From Deinococcus roseus (lineage in GTDB: Bacteria > Deinococcota > Deinococci > Deinococcales > Deinococcaceae), in contig NZ_BMOD01000004.1 in the NCBI RefSeq assembly GCF_014646895.1, positions 1 to 64,000 of the forward strand: 64,000 nucleotides of DNA. Reading direction: 5' to 3'. Both the position numbers and the translations under genes were made by a program. The number at the start of each line of letters is the position of its first letter. The first letter of the stretch is position 1. Of the stretch, positions 42,814-51,571 are shown piece by piece. Under the pieces are notes generated by a model. It was not told the DNA's origin, did no database searches, and saw only the letters and a program-made list of their open reading frames with translations.

Positions 42814-44294
42814 TCCACGGGATCAATCCAGTGAATGGGGAACGTCTGGCAGGCGTTCCCATCACCTCTGAAGCTGAACTTCAGCAGGTTTTTGAGCTGG
42901 CCCAGACTGCAGTGCATCCATATGGCACCCTCCCAAAAGACCAGAAAGCAACCTTTTTGCTGCAAATTGCTGCAGAACTTGAGGCTTTGCGGGAGGAGAT
43001 TGTAGAGGTGGCCCACCAGGAAACCGCCCTGCCCCTGACCCGCCTGAACGGTGAATTGGGCCGCACCACAGGCCAGCTAAAATTGTTCGCAGAAGTGGTG
43101 AAAGAAGGCTCCTGGGTGGATGCCCGCATTGACCCTGCCCTCCCTGACCGCACCCCTCCCAGACCGGACATTCGCAGCATGAGGGTGCCCCTGGGCGTGG
43201 TGGGGGTTTTTGGGTCCAGCAATTTCCCACTGGCTTTTTCGGTGGCAGGGGGAGACACAGCCAGTGCACTGGCCGCAGGATGCCCGGTGATCGTGAAAGC
43301 CCACAATGCCCATCCCAGAACAGGGTTTCTGGCAGCTCAGGCCATTCAGAAAGCCATAGAGACCTGCCAATTGCCTGCTGGGGTGTTCAGCCTGATTTTT
43401 GGTGCAGACAACCAGATTGGTGAAACGATGGTGCAACATCCTGCCGTGAAAGCTGTGGGTTTTACTGGATCACGGGCAGGAGGACTGGCCTTGCAAACAC
43501 TGGCCCAGCAGCGCAAAGAGCCCATCCCGGTCTATGCCGAGATGAGCAGCATCAACCCGATGGTGGTCTTTCCAGATGCCATGCAGGAAAGGGCTGAAGA
43601 ACTGGCAACAGGATTGTACGGATCTTTCACGCTGGGAGCAGGACAGTTTTGCACCAATCCGGGTCTGGTGTTCATTCCGGCAGAATCAGAAGTTTTTCTG
43701 CAAACCCTGCAAACCCTGACAGAGCAGACTGCAGGCTTTCACCTGCTAACCTCAGGGATCCAGCAGCAGTATCTGGCAGGAACCTCCAGGTTAAACAACC
43801 ATCCTGGTGTGCAATTGCTGGCTCAGGGAACTGGAGAGGTTGCCGCCCAGGTGTTCACCGTGCAGGCAACAGACTGGACCCCTGAGCTGCAGCAAGAGGT
43901 TTTTGGTCCCAGCACCCTGCTGTGCCTCTACCAGGATCTGGCAGAAGTGCAAAACATCCTGCAGGGTCTGGAAGGTCAATTGACCACCACAGTGCAGGCT
44001 GCTGAGGCAGACCTTGCAGCCTTGCAAATCCTGCTTCCTTTGCTGCAGGAAAAATCGGGACGGGTGGTGTTCAATGGTTATCCCACCGGAGTGGAGGTGT
44101 GTGCTGCCATGGTGCATGGTGGCCCCTACCCTGCCACCAGCGATCCTGGCAGCACTTCAGTGGGCACCCGCGCCATCACACGTTTTACGCGGCTTGCCTG
44201 CTTTCAGGATTTTCCTGATGGTTTGTTGCCTCCAGAGTTGCAGGAAAACAATCCCCTGGGGGTTCTGAGGCTCAGGGAAGGCAAGCTGGAGTGA
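42810..44294 (+). CDS. 2,5-dioxovalerate (2-oxoglutarate semialdehyde) dehydrogenase
   Basis: 494 residues of the aldehyde dehydrogenase fold: GVFGSSNFPLAFSVAGGDTASALAAG for cofactor, catalytic Glu in VYAEMSSINPMVV and nucleophile Cys281 in LGAGQFCTNPG. It starts with INPVNGERL at GTG 42810, overlapping the previous stop as GTGA. It oxidises the semialdehyde to 2-oxoglutarate, delivering hydroxyproline carbon to the TCA cycle. The 3' end overlaps the convergent GH31 gene by 23 bp and no terminator is seen. Confidence 0.92.
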   Translation: MIHGINPVNGERLAGVPITSEAELQQVFELAQTAVHPYGTLPKDQKATFLLQIAAELEALREEIVEVAHQETALPLTRLNGELGRTTGQLKLFAEVVKEGSWVDARIDPALPDRTPPRPDIRSMRVPLGVVGVFGSSNFPLAFSVAGGDTASALAAGCPVIVKAHNAHPRTGFLAAQAIQKAIETCQLPAGVFSLIFGADNQIGETMVQHPAVKAVGFTGSRAGGLALQTLAQQRKEPIPVYAEMSSINPMVVFPDAMQERAEELATGLYGSFTLGAGQFCTNPGLVFIPAESEVFLQTLQTLTEQTAGFHLLTSGIQQQYLAGTSRLNNHPGVQLLAQGTGEVAAQVFTVQATDWTPELQQEVFGPSTLLCLYQDLAEVQNILQGLEGQLTTTVQAAEADLAALQILLPLLQEKSGRVVFNGYPTGVEVCAAMVHGGPYPATSDPGSTSVGTRAITRFTRLACFQDFPDGLLPPELQENNPLGVLRLREGKLE

Positions 44295-46572
44295 CTTTCA
44301 AGCAGGCCTCCTGAACAGATTCCAGAGGCATCAGGCCCTGCTGCTTGAGGTTTTTGCGGAACATCTCCCCCACCCTGGAGCCCTGCGGATAAAACACAGC
44401 AGGGTAACCCATGGGGGTTTTGACCGTCACCTCCTGGCCTTCCTGATGGGAAAACACCTCTCCTGTCCAGGCTTCCACCCATGTTCCTGCCGGAAGGTAC
44501 ACCTGCACCTCCTCGTGGCCCGGATCCAGCACCGGTGCAACCAGCAGTTCACTGCCCAGCATGAATTCCTGGTACGTGAGGTCCAGAACCTGCTGATCCT
44601 GTGGAAACTGCAAGAACAGAGGGCGCATCACTGGAACCCCTGTCCGGGCGGCTTCTTTGACCAGTTGAATGCGGTAGAACGCCCAGGCCCGGTACACACG
44701 GGCCATGCGGTCAAATTGTTTGAGGGTTTCTTCGTCAGAGTAAAACTGGGCGTTGTCTTCAGGACGGTTGCCCTCATGGGTGCGAAACACCGTGGAGAAA
44801 GCCCCGAGTTCCATCCAGCGCATCAGCAGTTCCTTGCTGCGGGTGTAACTCTGCAGCGGGTTTTTGATGGTGGTGTAACCCCCGATGTCCGAGTGGTTGA
44901 AACTGAATCCAGAAAGCCCACTGCTGAGCATGGCCAGCACTGCGGTTTTGATGCCATCCCGGTCATCCCAGCTCACCAGTTGATCTCCGGTCCAGAACAG
45001 GGAGGAGAAATACGGACTGCCTGTGTACCCCGAGCGCATGAAAAACACACTGTCTTCGGGGTGCTGCTGGCGGTCCAGCACATTGCGGTTGAAAATGGAC
45101 CACATCACGGGATAGAGGTTGTGGTTGTCTTTCCCGGTGGACCCGGAGTAGAGGCGGGCATCGTAAGGCAAACCCTCGCCATAATCTGCCATCCAGCCTG
45201 AAAACCCGTTGCCAATCAGGTTCTCCTCTGCCACCTGGGTGTACCAGGCCAGGGCTTCCTGGTTGGTGAAATCAATCAAACCTGCCCGGAAGTCGGTCTG
45301 TTGCAACAGGTAAGGCCTGCCGTCTTCGTTGCGCACAAAGTAACCGTGGTCCATGGCTTCCTGGAACAGGTTGCGTTTGACCCCGGGTTTTCTGGAGGCG
45401 TCGGCCAGAAAAGGACTGAAGTATCCCAGCGTGCGGATGCCTGCCTGTTGCAAATCTGCTGTGAGTTTCTTGAATTCCGGGTAACGCTGCTCGTCCAGTT
45501 CCCAGTTCCACCAGAGCTGTTTGCCAAAGGAGGTTTCCCGCTGGCCCACCCAGTCCTGCAACCAGAAAGCAGCAATGGGGGTGCCCATCTTTTTGAGTTT
45601 CTCCCAGATGTCACGCACCTTCTGGGTGCCGCCCTGCATGCCCACCACGGCACCCTTCAAAATCCAGTCGGGCAGGGCCCGCATGCGGCCCATGAAACTG
45701 GTGTAGGTCTTGATGAGCTGAATGGGGGTGTCTCCGTACAGGATCTGGCCGTGCATCTCACCAGAGAACAACTGCACATGCACCCGGTCTTTCTTGCGCA
45801 AATCAAAGACCATGTATTCACTGTTTTCCAGCACCAGAGAGCGCAATTTGCTGGTGAGGTAGTGGGGCACACTGATGTAGGTGGCGTCCCAGGAGCCTCC
45901 AGACTTTGCAACGGTGTCTGCCCCAAAAGTCAGAGGTTGCAATCCCCTCCCGATGCCCTGTTCCTGCACGAAGATGGGAAGGCGCTGGCCTTTCAGGTCA
46001 AATTTTGAAAATTGCTCTCCAAAACCGTAAAAATGCTCATCTGGATCAGAGGCGTAAGTCAGGTAAAGCCGGTTGTAGCGGGGATCGTCTATTTTGATGC
46101 TGAATCCGAGCTGGTTGCTGCTCTTGAGGGCAAACGCCAGTTCGTAAGGGATCTGGCCTCCTCCAGCACAACGCAGTTTGCCTTTGAACAGCACGTAACC
46201 TGCATTGTGGATCACCTGCTTCATGGTCTGGTCGCGGCAGGTGTTGAAGCGCTGGTCCGAGACCTCAAACGAGCCCCTGGAGTCTGTGACGTCCTCTTCC
46301 CCGATGGCCGAAGCAATGAACCCCTGATCGGACAACGTGGAAAAGAGGGTGCGGCCCGGAGCCAGGGCATGGCTGACCTGCAGGGCATGTCCATCCCAGC
46401 GGATCAGGAAAGCCCCCAGAGAAATGCGTTGATTGCCCAGCGTGTTGAAAAGGTCCCCCTGAATTTGACGCTGGGCATACAGCGTCAATGCAGAGTTGGT
46501 TGCAAAATAAGCACCTGCACCCACCAGAAGTGCACCGAAGGCAAGCAAAATGGTGCGCTGGCTCCTCTTCAT
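44272..46572 (-). CDS. Membrane-anchored glycoside hydrolase family 31 (sulfoquinovosidase-like, altered substrate site)
   Basis: 766 residues. One N-terminal membrane/signal segment (about 8-32) is followed by the GH31 beta-sandwich and barrel. The nucleophile is Asp463 in WMADYGEGLPYD and the acid/base Asp530 in WTGDQLVSWDD. The segment QDWVGQRETSFGKQLWWNW aligns well with E. coli YihQ as I recall it: Gln (339) and Trp (355) of the sulfonate pocket are kept, but the Arg that contacts the sulfonate corresponds to Gln352. So it probably acts on an alpha-glycoside outside the cytoplasm other than sulfoquinovosides. A good promoter precedes it. Confidence 0.85.
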   Translation of the reverse strand: MKRSQRTILLAFGALLVGAGAYFATNSALTLYAQRQIQGDLFNTLGNQRISLGAFLIRWDGHALQVSHALAPGRTLFSTLSDQGFIASAIGEEDVTDSRGSFEVSDQRFNTCRDQTMKQVIHNAGYVLFKGKLRCAGGGQIPYELAFALKSSNQLGFSIKIDDPRYNRLYLTYASDPDEHFYGFGEQFSKFDLKGQRLPIFVQEQGIGRGLQPLTFGADTVAKSGGSWDATYISVPHYLTSKLRSLVLENSEYMVFDLRKKDRVHVQLFSGEMHGQILYGDTPIQLIKTYTSFMGRMRALPDWILKGAVVGMQGGTQKVRDIWEKLKKMGTPIAAFWLQDWVGQRETSFGKQLWWNWELDEQRYPEFKKLTADLQQAGIRTLGYFSPFLADASRKPGVKRNLFQEAMDHGYFVRNEDGRPYLLQQTDFRAGLIDFTNQEALAWYTQVAEENLIGNGFSGWMADYGEGLPYDARLYSGSTGKDNHNLYPVMWSIFNRNVLDRQQHPEDSVFFMRSGYTGSPYFSSLFWTGDQLVSWDDRDGIKTAVLAMLSSGLSGFSFNHSDIGGYTTIKNPLQSYTRSKELLMRWMELGAFSTVFRTHEGNRPEDNAQFYSDEETLKQFDRMARVYRAWAFYRIQLVKEAARTGVPVMRPLFLQFPQDQQVLDLTYQEFMLGSELLVAPVLDPGHEEVQVYLPAGTWVEAWTGEVFSHQEGQEVTVKTPMGYPAVFYPQGSRVGEMFRKNLKQQGLMPLESVQEACLKVTPACLP

Positions 46573-46583
46573 CGATCGGAGGG

Positions 46584-46612
46584 ATTATAGCGTTTTTTCA
46601 GGTTGAGCACAA
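46584..46612 (-). promoter_or_regulatory. Promoter of the GH31 gene
   Basis: Minus strand: TTGTGC (46612-46607), 17-bp spacer, perfect TATAAT (46589-46584), 11 nt to the ATG. The transcript would have a leader of only a few bases. Confidence 0.75.
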
Positions 46613-46663
46613 TAGAAACGGGCAGTTGGGCAGGGAAAAGCCTGGGATAGACATGGGACGATG

Positions 46664-46700
46664 CCAAGGGCCGAGGGCCGAGGGCAAGCGACCCAGCGGT
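46664..46700. repeat. Heptamer repeat with GCGACCCAGCG tail
   Basis: Tandem GGGCCGA units (CCAAGGGCCGAGGGCCGAGG) followed by AGCGACCCAGCG, the same tail as at 33955-33968. Lies between the DNA polymerase and GH31 genes. Confidence 0.6.
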
Positions 46701-46751
46701 CCCAAACCCCTCCTTTCCATGCAACCCCAACAACAAGTTGGTCTTCATCCA

Positions 46752-46782
46752 CATGGATTGCTGACCTCATGGATTGCTGACC
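46752..46782. repeat. 16-bp tandem duplication
   Basis: CATGGATTGCTGACC occurs twice with a 16-bp period (46752-46766 and 46768-46782), between the polymerase stop and the heptamer repeat. Confidence 0.8.
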
Positions 46783-46806
46783 GCCGTTGTTGCCCTGTCC
46801 CTGGGT

Positions 46807-49095
46807 TCAAATCTCTTGCCCATAAGGCACATGCTGGATCTGGACCTCTTCCAGGGTTCTCTCAAAAAGCCTTCCCTGCAGGTGTGCAGGAAACACCGCT
46901 TCGAAATCTTCTGGAGAAAACGCACTGGAAAGCCGCTCTGCATAATGTTTTTTCAGGGCTTCAATGTAATGCTGGATGTCGTAATCTCTTGGGTCCTGAT
47001 CCTGTAAAATGCGGCCAATTCTGCCTCGACCCTGGTACATCAGGATGCGTTCCCCTTTGCTCCAGCTTTCCCGGCCAGACAGCAGCATGGCCTCGTATGG
47101 GGATTCTTTGCGGTCCGACCTGCGGTGCAGGTACTGCTGGGAAGACTTGGTGAGCCGGATCCGCATGGCCACATCACGGGTTTTGAAGGCCCGGGCACGC
47201 AATTTCTCCACGGTTTCTGTAAAAGCATGGTGGACCCCCTCTACATCTCCCTGCAACAGGGCCATCAGGGCTTCTTTGAGAAACTGGCTGCCAAATGCCT
47301 CTGACCGGATGGAGTGCAGGGATGCCCCCCGCAACACCAGTTTTCCCTGTGCAGTCAGCAGGGCGTAATTTTTCACCTGATGGCTGAACATGGCAGGGTA
47401 CCAGCCTTCAAAATCCAGATGGATCAATTCTGGCAGCGTTGCACTGACCTCTGCGACCAGTTGACGGCCCTGCTGTTCGGTCCAGTGTTCGGGCATGGAG
47501 AAAAAGACTCCATCGGTGTCCGCCTCGATGAGGGTCATGCCTCTGGCCTGCAGTTCGTGCAACACCTGTTGCAGGATTTCACGCCCCAGGGCCGTGATCT
47601 GGTCTGCAGCATTCCGGTCTGCAAAGCGGGCCATTTTGCCTGCACCCAGGTACCCGTAAGCCGAGTTGATCACCAGTTTCATGGCGGCCTGGATGGCATT
47701 GTGGTAAGGGGCTTCCTGGCTGGCTTTTTTGGCCTGCTCTTTGTGCTCTAGGCGCAAAGCGGTGAGCTGGTCCACCAGGGTGGTCATCACTCCCAGGGTG
47801 TCGCATCTGGGTCCAATCTGGTATTGCCGCATGATGGACGGGTACAGCGAGGAGATGTCTGCCTTGACCACATTGCGGGCCACCCCGGTCTGGAACAGAT
47901 AAACCGCTCCCCCTTCATGCGGTGTGTCTGAAGCCATGTGCTGGGAGCAGGGCAACGCCTGTTTTTCCTGCAGGTAAGCCCGCACCAGCATGGGTTCCAG
48001 AATGCCTGTGGCTGTTCCAGCGTAAGCCACCCGTTCAAAACTGCGTGGGGCCATCTGGCTGAGGGCAAAAGCTGGCTGCATCAGACGCTCAGAGATGGCA
48101 GAAACCTCCCGCACATCGTCCAGGGCATAGTGCCTGACCTGCTCCGGGTCAGAGAGGTAGGTCTGGTAAATCTTTTCTCCGGCAATGTAAACCCGTTCAG
48201 GAGAAGCCACCCCGAAGTATTTCGCCACATCTTTCAGGCGCTGGCTGGCCATGTCGCGGGTGACAAACTGGTGCCTGCGCACGGCGTCCAGGGTGTCGAT
48301 CATCTCACGGCCCGCCACGCTGTAGCGGGTGAAATCCTGGTAGCGGATGGCCACCACTTCCAGAGGTCCAGGGTCCCGGCCCCACAGGAGTTTCAGGCCC
48401 AGTTGCTCTGCACGACGCATCAGGAAGGGCAAATCAAAACCCATCAGGTTGTGGTTCTCTATGACATCTGGATTGCGCTGCTGGATCAGTCGGGTGAGGG
48501 ATTCCAGCAGCGCTTTTTCGCTTTTGTCTTCCAGAACCACTTCCAGACCCTGATTGTCTTTCACGGAGATCAGGAAGATGTGCCCATCTTCAGGGCTCAG
48601 GCTGGTGGTTTCCAGGTCGATTTGCATGCGGTGCAAATCCTCATAACGCAACCCCTTGAAGTAGGTCCGACCTGTGAGCATCAGGTACTGTTCCAGTGGG
48701 GCCATGGTGTAGCACTCCCACAGGTCGGACAGGTGGCTGACCTTTTTGCCCAGACGCCTGGAAGCCCCCTGCAGGAGGGCATTTCGCAGAATGCGACCAT
48801 CTGTGCATTGCAACAGGAAACGCGAACTTCCTGGACCTCCTGGCAGCTCAAGGTAAGTGATCTGGCCTTCCAGACGTTCTTCACTAGCTTTTGCAAAAGG
48901 CATCCCGGAAAGCTTGAGGTCGGTGAGGTGGTCTGCATAAACCCAGGGCGTGAAGGTTTCCTTTTCCAGCAGCAATCCCTGCGCCGTCCTGCGCCACACC
49001 AGGGCCTGACCCCGCCAGTCTGCCCACACCCCCACAATGCCAGGGGTGGGATCTGCACCGTACAGCCAGGCAGGATCGGAAATCGTCTGCATCAA
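46807..49095 (-). CDS. Family B DNA polymerase (Pol II-like) with 3'-5' exonuclease
   Basis: 762 residues, near the length of E. coli Pol II. Exonuclease motifs are intact: Exo I DLETTSL (Asp160, Glu162), Exo II ENHNLMGFDLPFL, Exo III HYALDDVREV. Polymerase motif A is KADISSLYPSI, motif B MKLVINSAYGYLGA. Motif C is EADTDGVF (Asp526, Asp528): both catalytic Asp are present, but the usual Tyr-Gly before them is Glu-Ala. So a proofreading polymerase is expected, possibly for translesion or repair synthesis. Its transcript runs into the intergenic repeats before GH31. No ribosome binding site is obvious near ATG 49095 or ATG 49092. Confidence 0.92.
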   Translation of the reverse strand: MMQTISDPAWLYGADPTPGIVGVWADWRGQALVWRRTAQGLLLEKETFTPWVYADHLTDLKLSGMPFAKASEERLEGQITYLELPGGPGSSRFLLQCTDGRILRNALLQGASRRLGKKVSHLSDLWECYTMAPLEQYLMLTGRTYFKGLRYEDLHRMQIDLETTSLSPEDGHIFLISVKDNQGLEVVLEDKSEKALLESLTRLIQQRNPDVIENHNLMGFDLPFLMRRAEQLGLKLLWGRDPGPLEVVAIRYQDFTRYSVAGREMIDTLDAVRRHQFVTRDMASQRLKDVAKYFGVASPERVYIAGEKIYQTYLSDPEQVRHYALDDVREVSAISERLMQPAFALSQMAPRSFERVAYAGTATGILEPMLVRAYLQEKQALPCSQHMASDTPHEGGAVYLFQTGVARNVVKADISSLYPSIMRQYQIGPRCDTLGVMTTLVDQLTALRLEHKEQAKKASQEAPYHNAIQAAMKLVINSAYGYLGAGKMARFADRNAADQITALGREILQQVLHELQARGMTLIEADTDGVFFSMPEHWTEQQGRQLVAEVSATLPELIHLDFEGWYPAMFSHQVKNYALLTAQGKLVLRGASLHSIRSEAFGSQFLKEALMALLQGDVEGVHHAFTETVEKLRARAFKTRDVAMRIRLTKSSQQYLHRRSDRKESPYEAMLLSGRESWSKGERILMYQGRGRIGRILQDQDPRDYDIQHYIEALKKHYAERLSSAFSPEDFEAVFPAHLQGRLFERTLEEVQIQHVPYGQEI

Positions 49096-49250
49096 GAACA
49101 GTTTATCATGGTTCTGCTGGGTTCATAATACGCAAAACAGCCAGCTGGCGGCATAAAAACAGAATCCCTGTCCATTTTGGAGGTTCCAACGAACCCGTCA
49201 GCACTGCAAGCATGTCTTCTGCTCTGCTTGGTTTTCTGATGCATGAAAAC

Positions 49251-49283
49251 AAAAAGCGGGGAGCATCCCCGCTTTTTGTTTTT
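49251..49283. terminator. Bidirectional intrinsic terminator after the ABC-2 operon
   Basis: AAAAAGCGGGG / CCCCGCTTTTT (49251-49261 with 49267-49277), A-run and T-run on both sides. Serves the minus-strand ABC-2 permease gene. Confidence 0.9.
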
Positions 49284-49289
49284 TACCTT

Positions 49290-50063
49290 TCAGAACAACT
49301 TTCGCTTCTGGAAACCCAGATGTGCTGCACCGTAAACCAGACCCAGCATCAGGAAGGACCACAACGCTTTCATGTCGCCTGTGATGGTGTAATTCAGGTG
49401 CTTGCTCAGAACAAGGTTCTGGGCTTCTGTGGTGGTCATGAACGCATGCATGTCATGGGCAGGCAAAGCCAGACGCATGTAATACACCGGATTGACCTCA
49501 AACATGTCTGAGTTGTGAAACACCAGCATCACCAGCAGGAAAACAAAGAGTACGGCTGGAGCAGCCATGACCACTGGAATGCGAAACAGGTGCAGCACTC
49601 CCAGGGTCAGCACACCCCAGAACAGGGCAATGGCCCAGAGCATGAACATGTTTTTCAGTGGAGCCAGACCCCAGGCAAAAGAGATTCCACCTTGCAAAGC
49701 AGCCCAGAGGGTTCCCAGTGCAGCAAACCCTCCCAGAACCAGGGCCATGGTTTTCACCTGTCGAAAGAGCACCAGATTGCGGGAAATGGGCTGTATCAGG
49801 TGAAACCGCAGTTGTGAGGTGCTGGCACTGAGCGCTGCAGCCATCAAAACAGCCAGGGCATTCAAAAACACAGGTCCTGCAAAAAGAAACCAGGAGGTGT
49901 GCAGCGGAATCAGCAGGGTTCCATATTCATTTCTGCCGTAGTGGATGAAATGAACATGTTCATTTCGCCAGTCGCTCCCAAATCCAATCAGAAACATCAA
50001 AACAAAAAATGCTGTGGCCACCTGCAGCAGACGCAAGATGGGTTTCAATTCATGCCGTTTCAC
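49290..50063 (-). CDS. ABC-2 type transporter permease
   Basis: 257 residues, six predicted membrane segments, polar N-terminus (MKRHELKPILRLLQVATAFF). No family motif beyond the ABC-2 topology, but its ATG overlaps the stop of the ABC ATPase gene (ATGA). It forms the membrane part of a small two-gene exporter under a YtrA-type regulator. Substrate unknown; relatives (YtrBCEF, BcrAB-like) export or respond to cell-wall antibiotics. Confidence 0.85.
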   Translation of the reverse strand: MKRHELKPILRLLQVATAFFVLMFLIGFGSDWRNEHVHFIHYGRNEYGTLLIPLHTSWFLFAGPVFLNALAVLMAAALSASTSQLRFHLIQPISRNLVLFRQVKTMALVLGGFAALGTLWAALQGGISFAWGLAPLKNMFMLWAIALFWGVLTLGVLHLFRIPVVMAAPAVLFVFLLVMLVFHNSDMFEVNPVYYMRLALPAHDMHAFMTTTEAQNLVLSKHLNYTITGDMKALWSFLMLGLVYGAAHLGFQKRKLF

Positions 50064-51001
50064 AGTTGACCTCCCATGGCTTCGGTGTAAATCTGTTCCA
50101 GCATGAAGGGCTGGATGTGCAGGTTCAGGACAGGAAATTCCTGCTCGATCATCTGGGCAAGCAGGGCCACTTCACCCCTGACATGCAGGGTCAGGCTGCG
50201 CCCACGTGCACCCAGCTTGTAGACCCCTGGCAGATTGCGCAGTCGGGCCAACTGGTGGTCGTTCAATTCCTGCTCGAAATTCACGTGCACCAGATTGCGG
50301 TGCTGCCTGAGGTCTTCCATTTCGGCGTTCAGCAGCAGGGTGCCGCGTTTCATGATCACCAGACGGTCTGCCAGGGTCTCGATTTCTGAGAGCACATGGG
50401 TGGACATCAGGACCGTGCCTCCGGTGGCCACAAAATCCACCATCAGGGACAGGAACCTGGAGCGGTTTTCCGGGTCCAGACCATTGGTGGGCTCATCCAG
50501 AAGCAGAAGTTCAGGTTGTGATCCGAAAGCATATGCGGTTCTGAGGGCCATTTTCTGGCCTTTGGAGAGCTTGCGGGCCTGCTGGTTGAGGGGAATCTGC
50601 AGGTGTTTTGCCACCTCCAGGGCTCTCCCCTGGTTCCAGTTGGGTTGCAAATCCTGGCCGTACTCGAAGTGCTCCAGCACCGTAAAACTTTCCAGCAGTC
50701 CGATGCTGTCGCTGACCAGTGCGGTTCTGGCCCTGGCCTGCACCCCATCTGTGAACACATCATGTCCGAAGACCTGGGCTGTGCCTGTGGTGGGCTGGAT
50801 CAGGCCCATCAGGGTGTGCATCAGGGTGCTTTTGCCTGCTCCATTGGGACCCAGCAACACGGTGGTCTGTCCGGGCTGCAAATCCAGCCAGAGGTCTTCC
50901 AGAATGTTGTGTTTGCGCTCCTGAACCGTCAGGCCCTGGATGCTGAGGGGAAGGTGGTGTTCTGCCTGCAAAGCAGCAGAAGACAGGTATGCGTGGGTCA
51001 T
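50060..51001 (-). CDS. ABC transporter ATP-binding protein (ABC-2 exporter)
   Basis: 313 residues: Walker A LLGPNGAGKSTLM, signature KLSKGQKMALRTAYAF, Walker B LLLLDEPTNGLDPENR, H-loop STHVLSEIE. A C-terminal extension of about 90 residues is usual for BcrA/YtrB-type ATPases. It starts at ATG 51001, overlapping the regulator stop (ATGA). With the downstream permease it forms an exporter. Confidence 0.93.
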   Translation of the reverse strand: MTHAYLSSAALQAEHHLPLSIQGLTVQERKHNILEDLWLDLQPGQTTVLLGPNGAGKSTLMHTLMGLIQPTTGTAQVFGHDVFTDGVQARARTALVSDSIGLLESFTVLEHFEYGQDLQPNWNQGRALEVAKHLQIPLNQQARKLSKGQKMALRTAYAFGSQPELLLLDEPTNGLDPENRSRFLSLMVDFVATGGTVLMSTHVLSEIETLADRLVIMKRGTLLLNAEMEDLRQHRNLVHVNFEQELNDHQLARLRNLPGVYKLGARGRSLTLHVRGEVALLAQMIEQEFPVLNLHIQPFMLEQIYTEAMGGQL

Positions 51002-51414
51002 GCGTCCTCCGGTCCATAAGTGTCGTGCAGCAGGTCTTGCAGGGCAGCACGTTTCATGCCAATGCCCCTCAGCCTGAGGGTGGCGTCTTTGAAGTTCTGG
51101 ATGGCACTGTTCAGTTGCAGGTCCTGCTGAACCATGCCTCCGGCGGTGATCACGGTGCCCACTCCGGGCCTGGATTCAATGAGGCCTTCACGCTGCAGTT
51201 CGCTGTAAGCTTTCATCACGGTGTTGGGGGCAATGCGGTGTTCGGTGGCCAGTTGCCTGACGGTGGGGAGGGTGTCTCCCTGCCGGAGCACCCCATGTTC
51301 AATCTGGTCCTTGATGGTGCTGAGGATCTGCAGGTAAATGGGGATGCCGCTGTGGGGGTCCACTCTGAGTTGCAACATGAATCGGGACAGCACCTCCTGG
51401 ATTGCTTGTATCAT
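50998..51414 (-). CDS. GntR-family regulator, YtrA subfamily
   Basis: 138 residues from ATG 51414. A winged helix (about 20-85: SGIPIYLQILSTIKDQIEHG, LPTVRQLATEHRIAPNTVMKAYSELQREGLI, GVGTVI) with only a short C-terminal dimerisation tail, as in YtrA. The regulator leads the operon it should control. A TTG at 51435 is the alternative start but would put the coding region through the promoter. There is no Shine-Dalgarno; the mRNA is probably leaderless. Confidence 0.92.
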   Translation of the reverse strand: MIQAIQEVLSRFMLQLRVDPHSGIPIYLQILSTIKDQIEHGVLRQGDTLPTVRQLATEHRIAPNTVMKAYSELQREGLIESRPGVGTVITAGGMVQQDLQLNSAIQNFKDATLRLRGIGMKRAALQDLLHDTYGPEDA

Positions 51415-51451
51415 TGTATCATAACTATAACACAATGATACAAATGGGCAA
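51406..51451 (-). promoter_or_regulatory. Leaderless promoter and operator of the YtrA/ABC-2 operon
   Basis: Minus strand: TTGCCC (51451-51446), 16 bp, TATAGT (51429-51424), 9 nt to ATG 51414. A perfect 12-bp inverted repeat TTGTATCATTGT / ACAATGATACAA (51406-51417 and 51432-51443, 14-nt spacer) has the -10 box in its spacer and the start codon in one arm. This is an ideal autorepression site for the regulator. Confidence 0.85.
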
Positions 51452-51571
51452 AGCAGCCGTCAGCGGTCAGGATTCAGCAATCAGCAAATGGGAGGTTTGC
51501 TGCGGATCAAACCCTGTTGCACCCCTTCAGAGACACAGACCTGCTGGATCTCAAACCCTTTCATCCACAAC

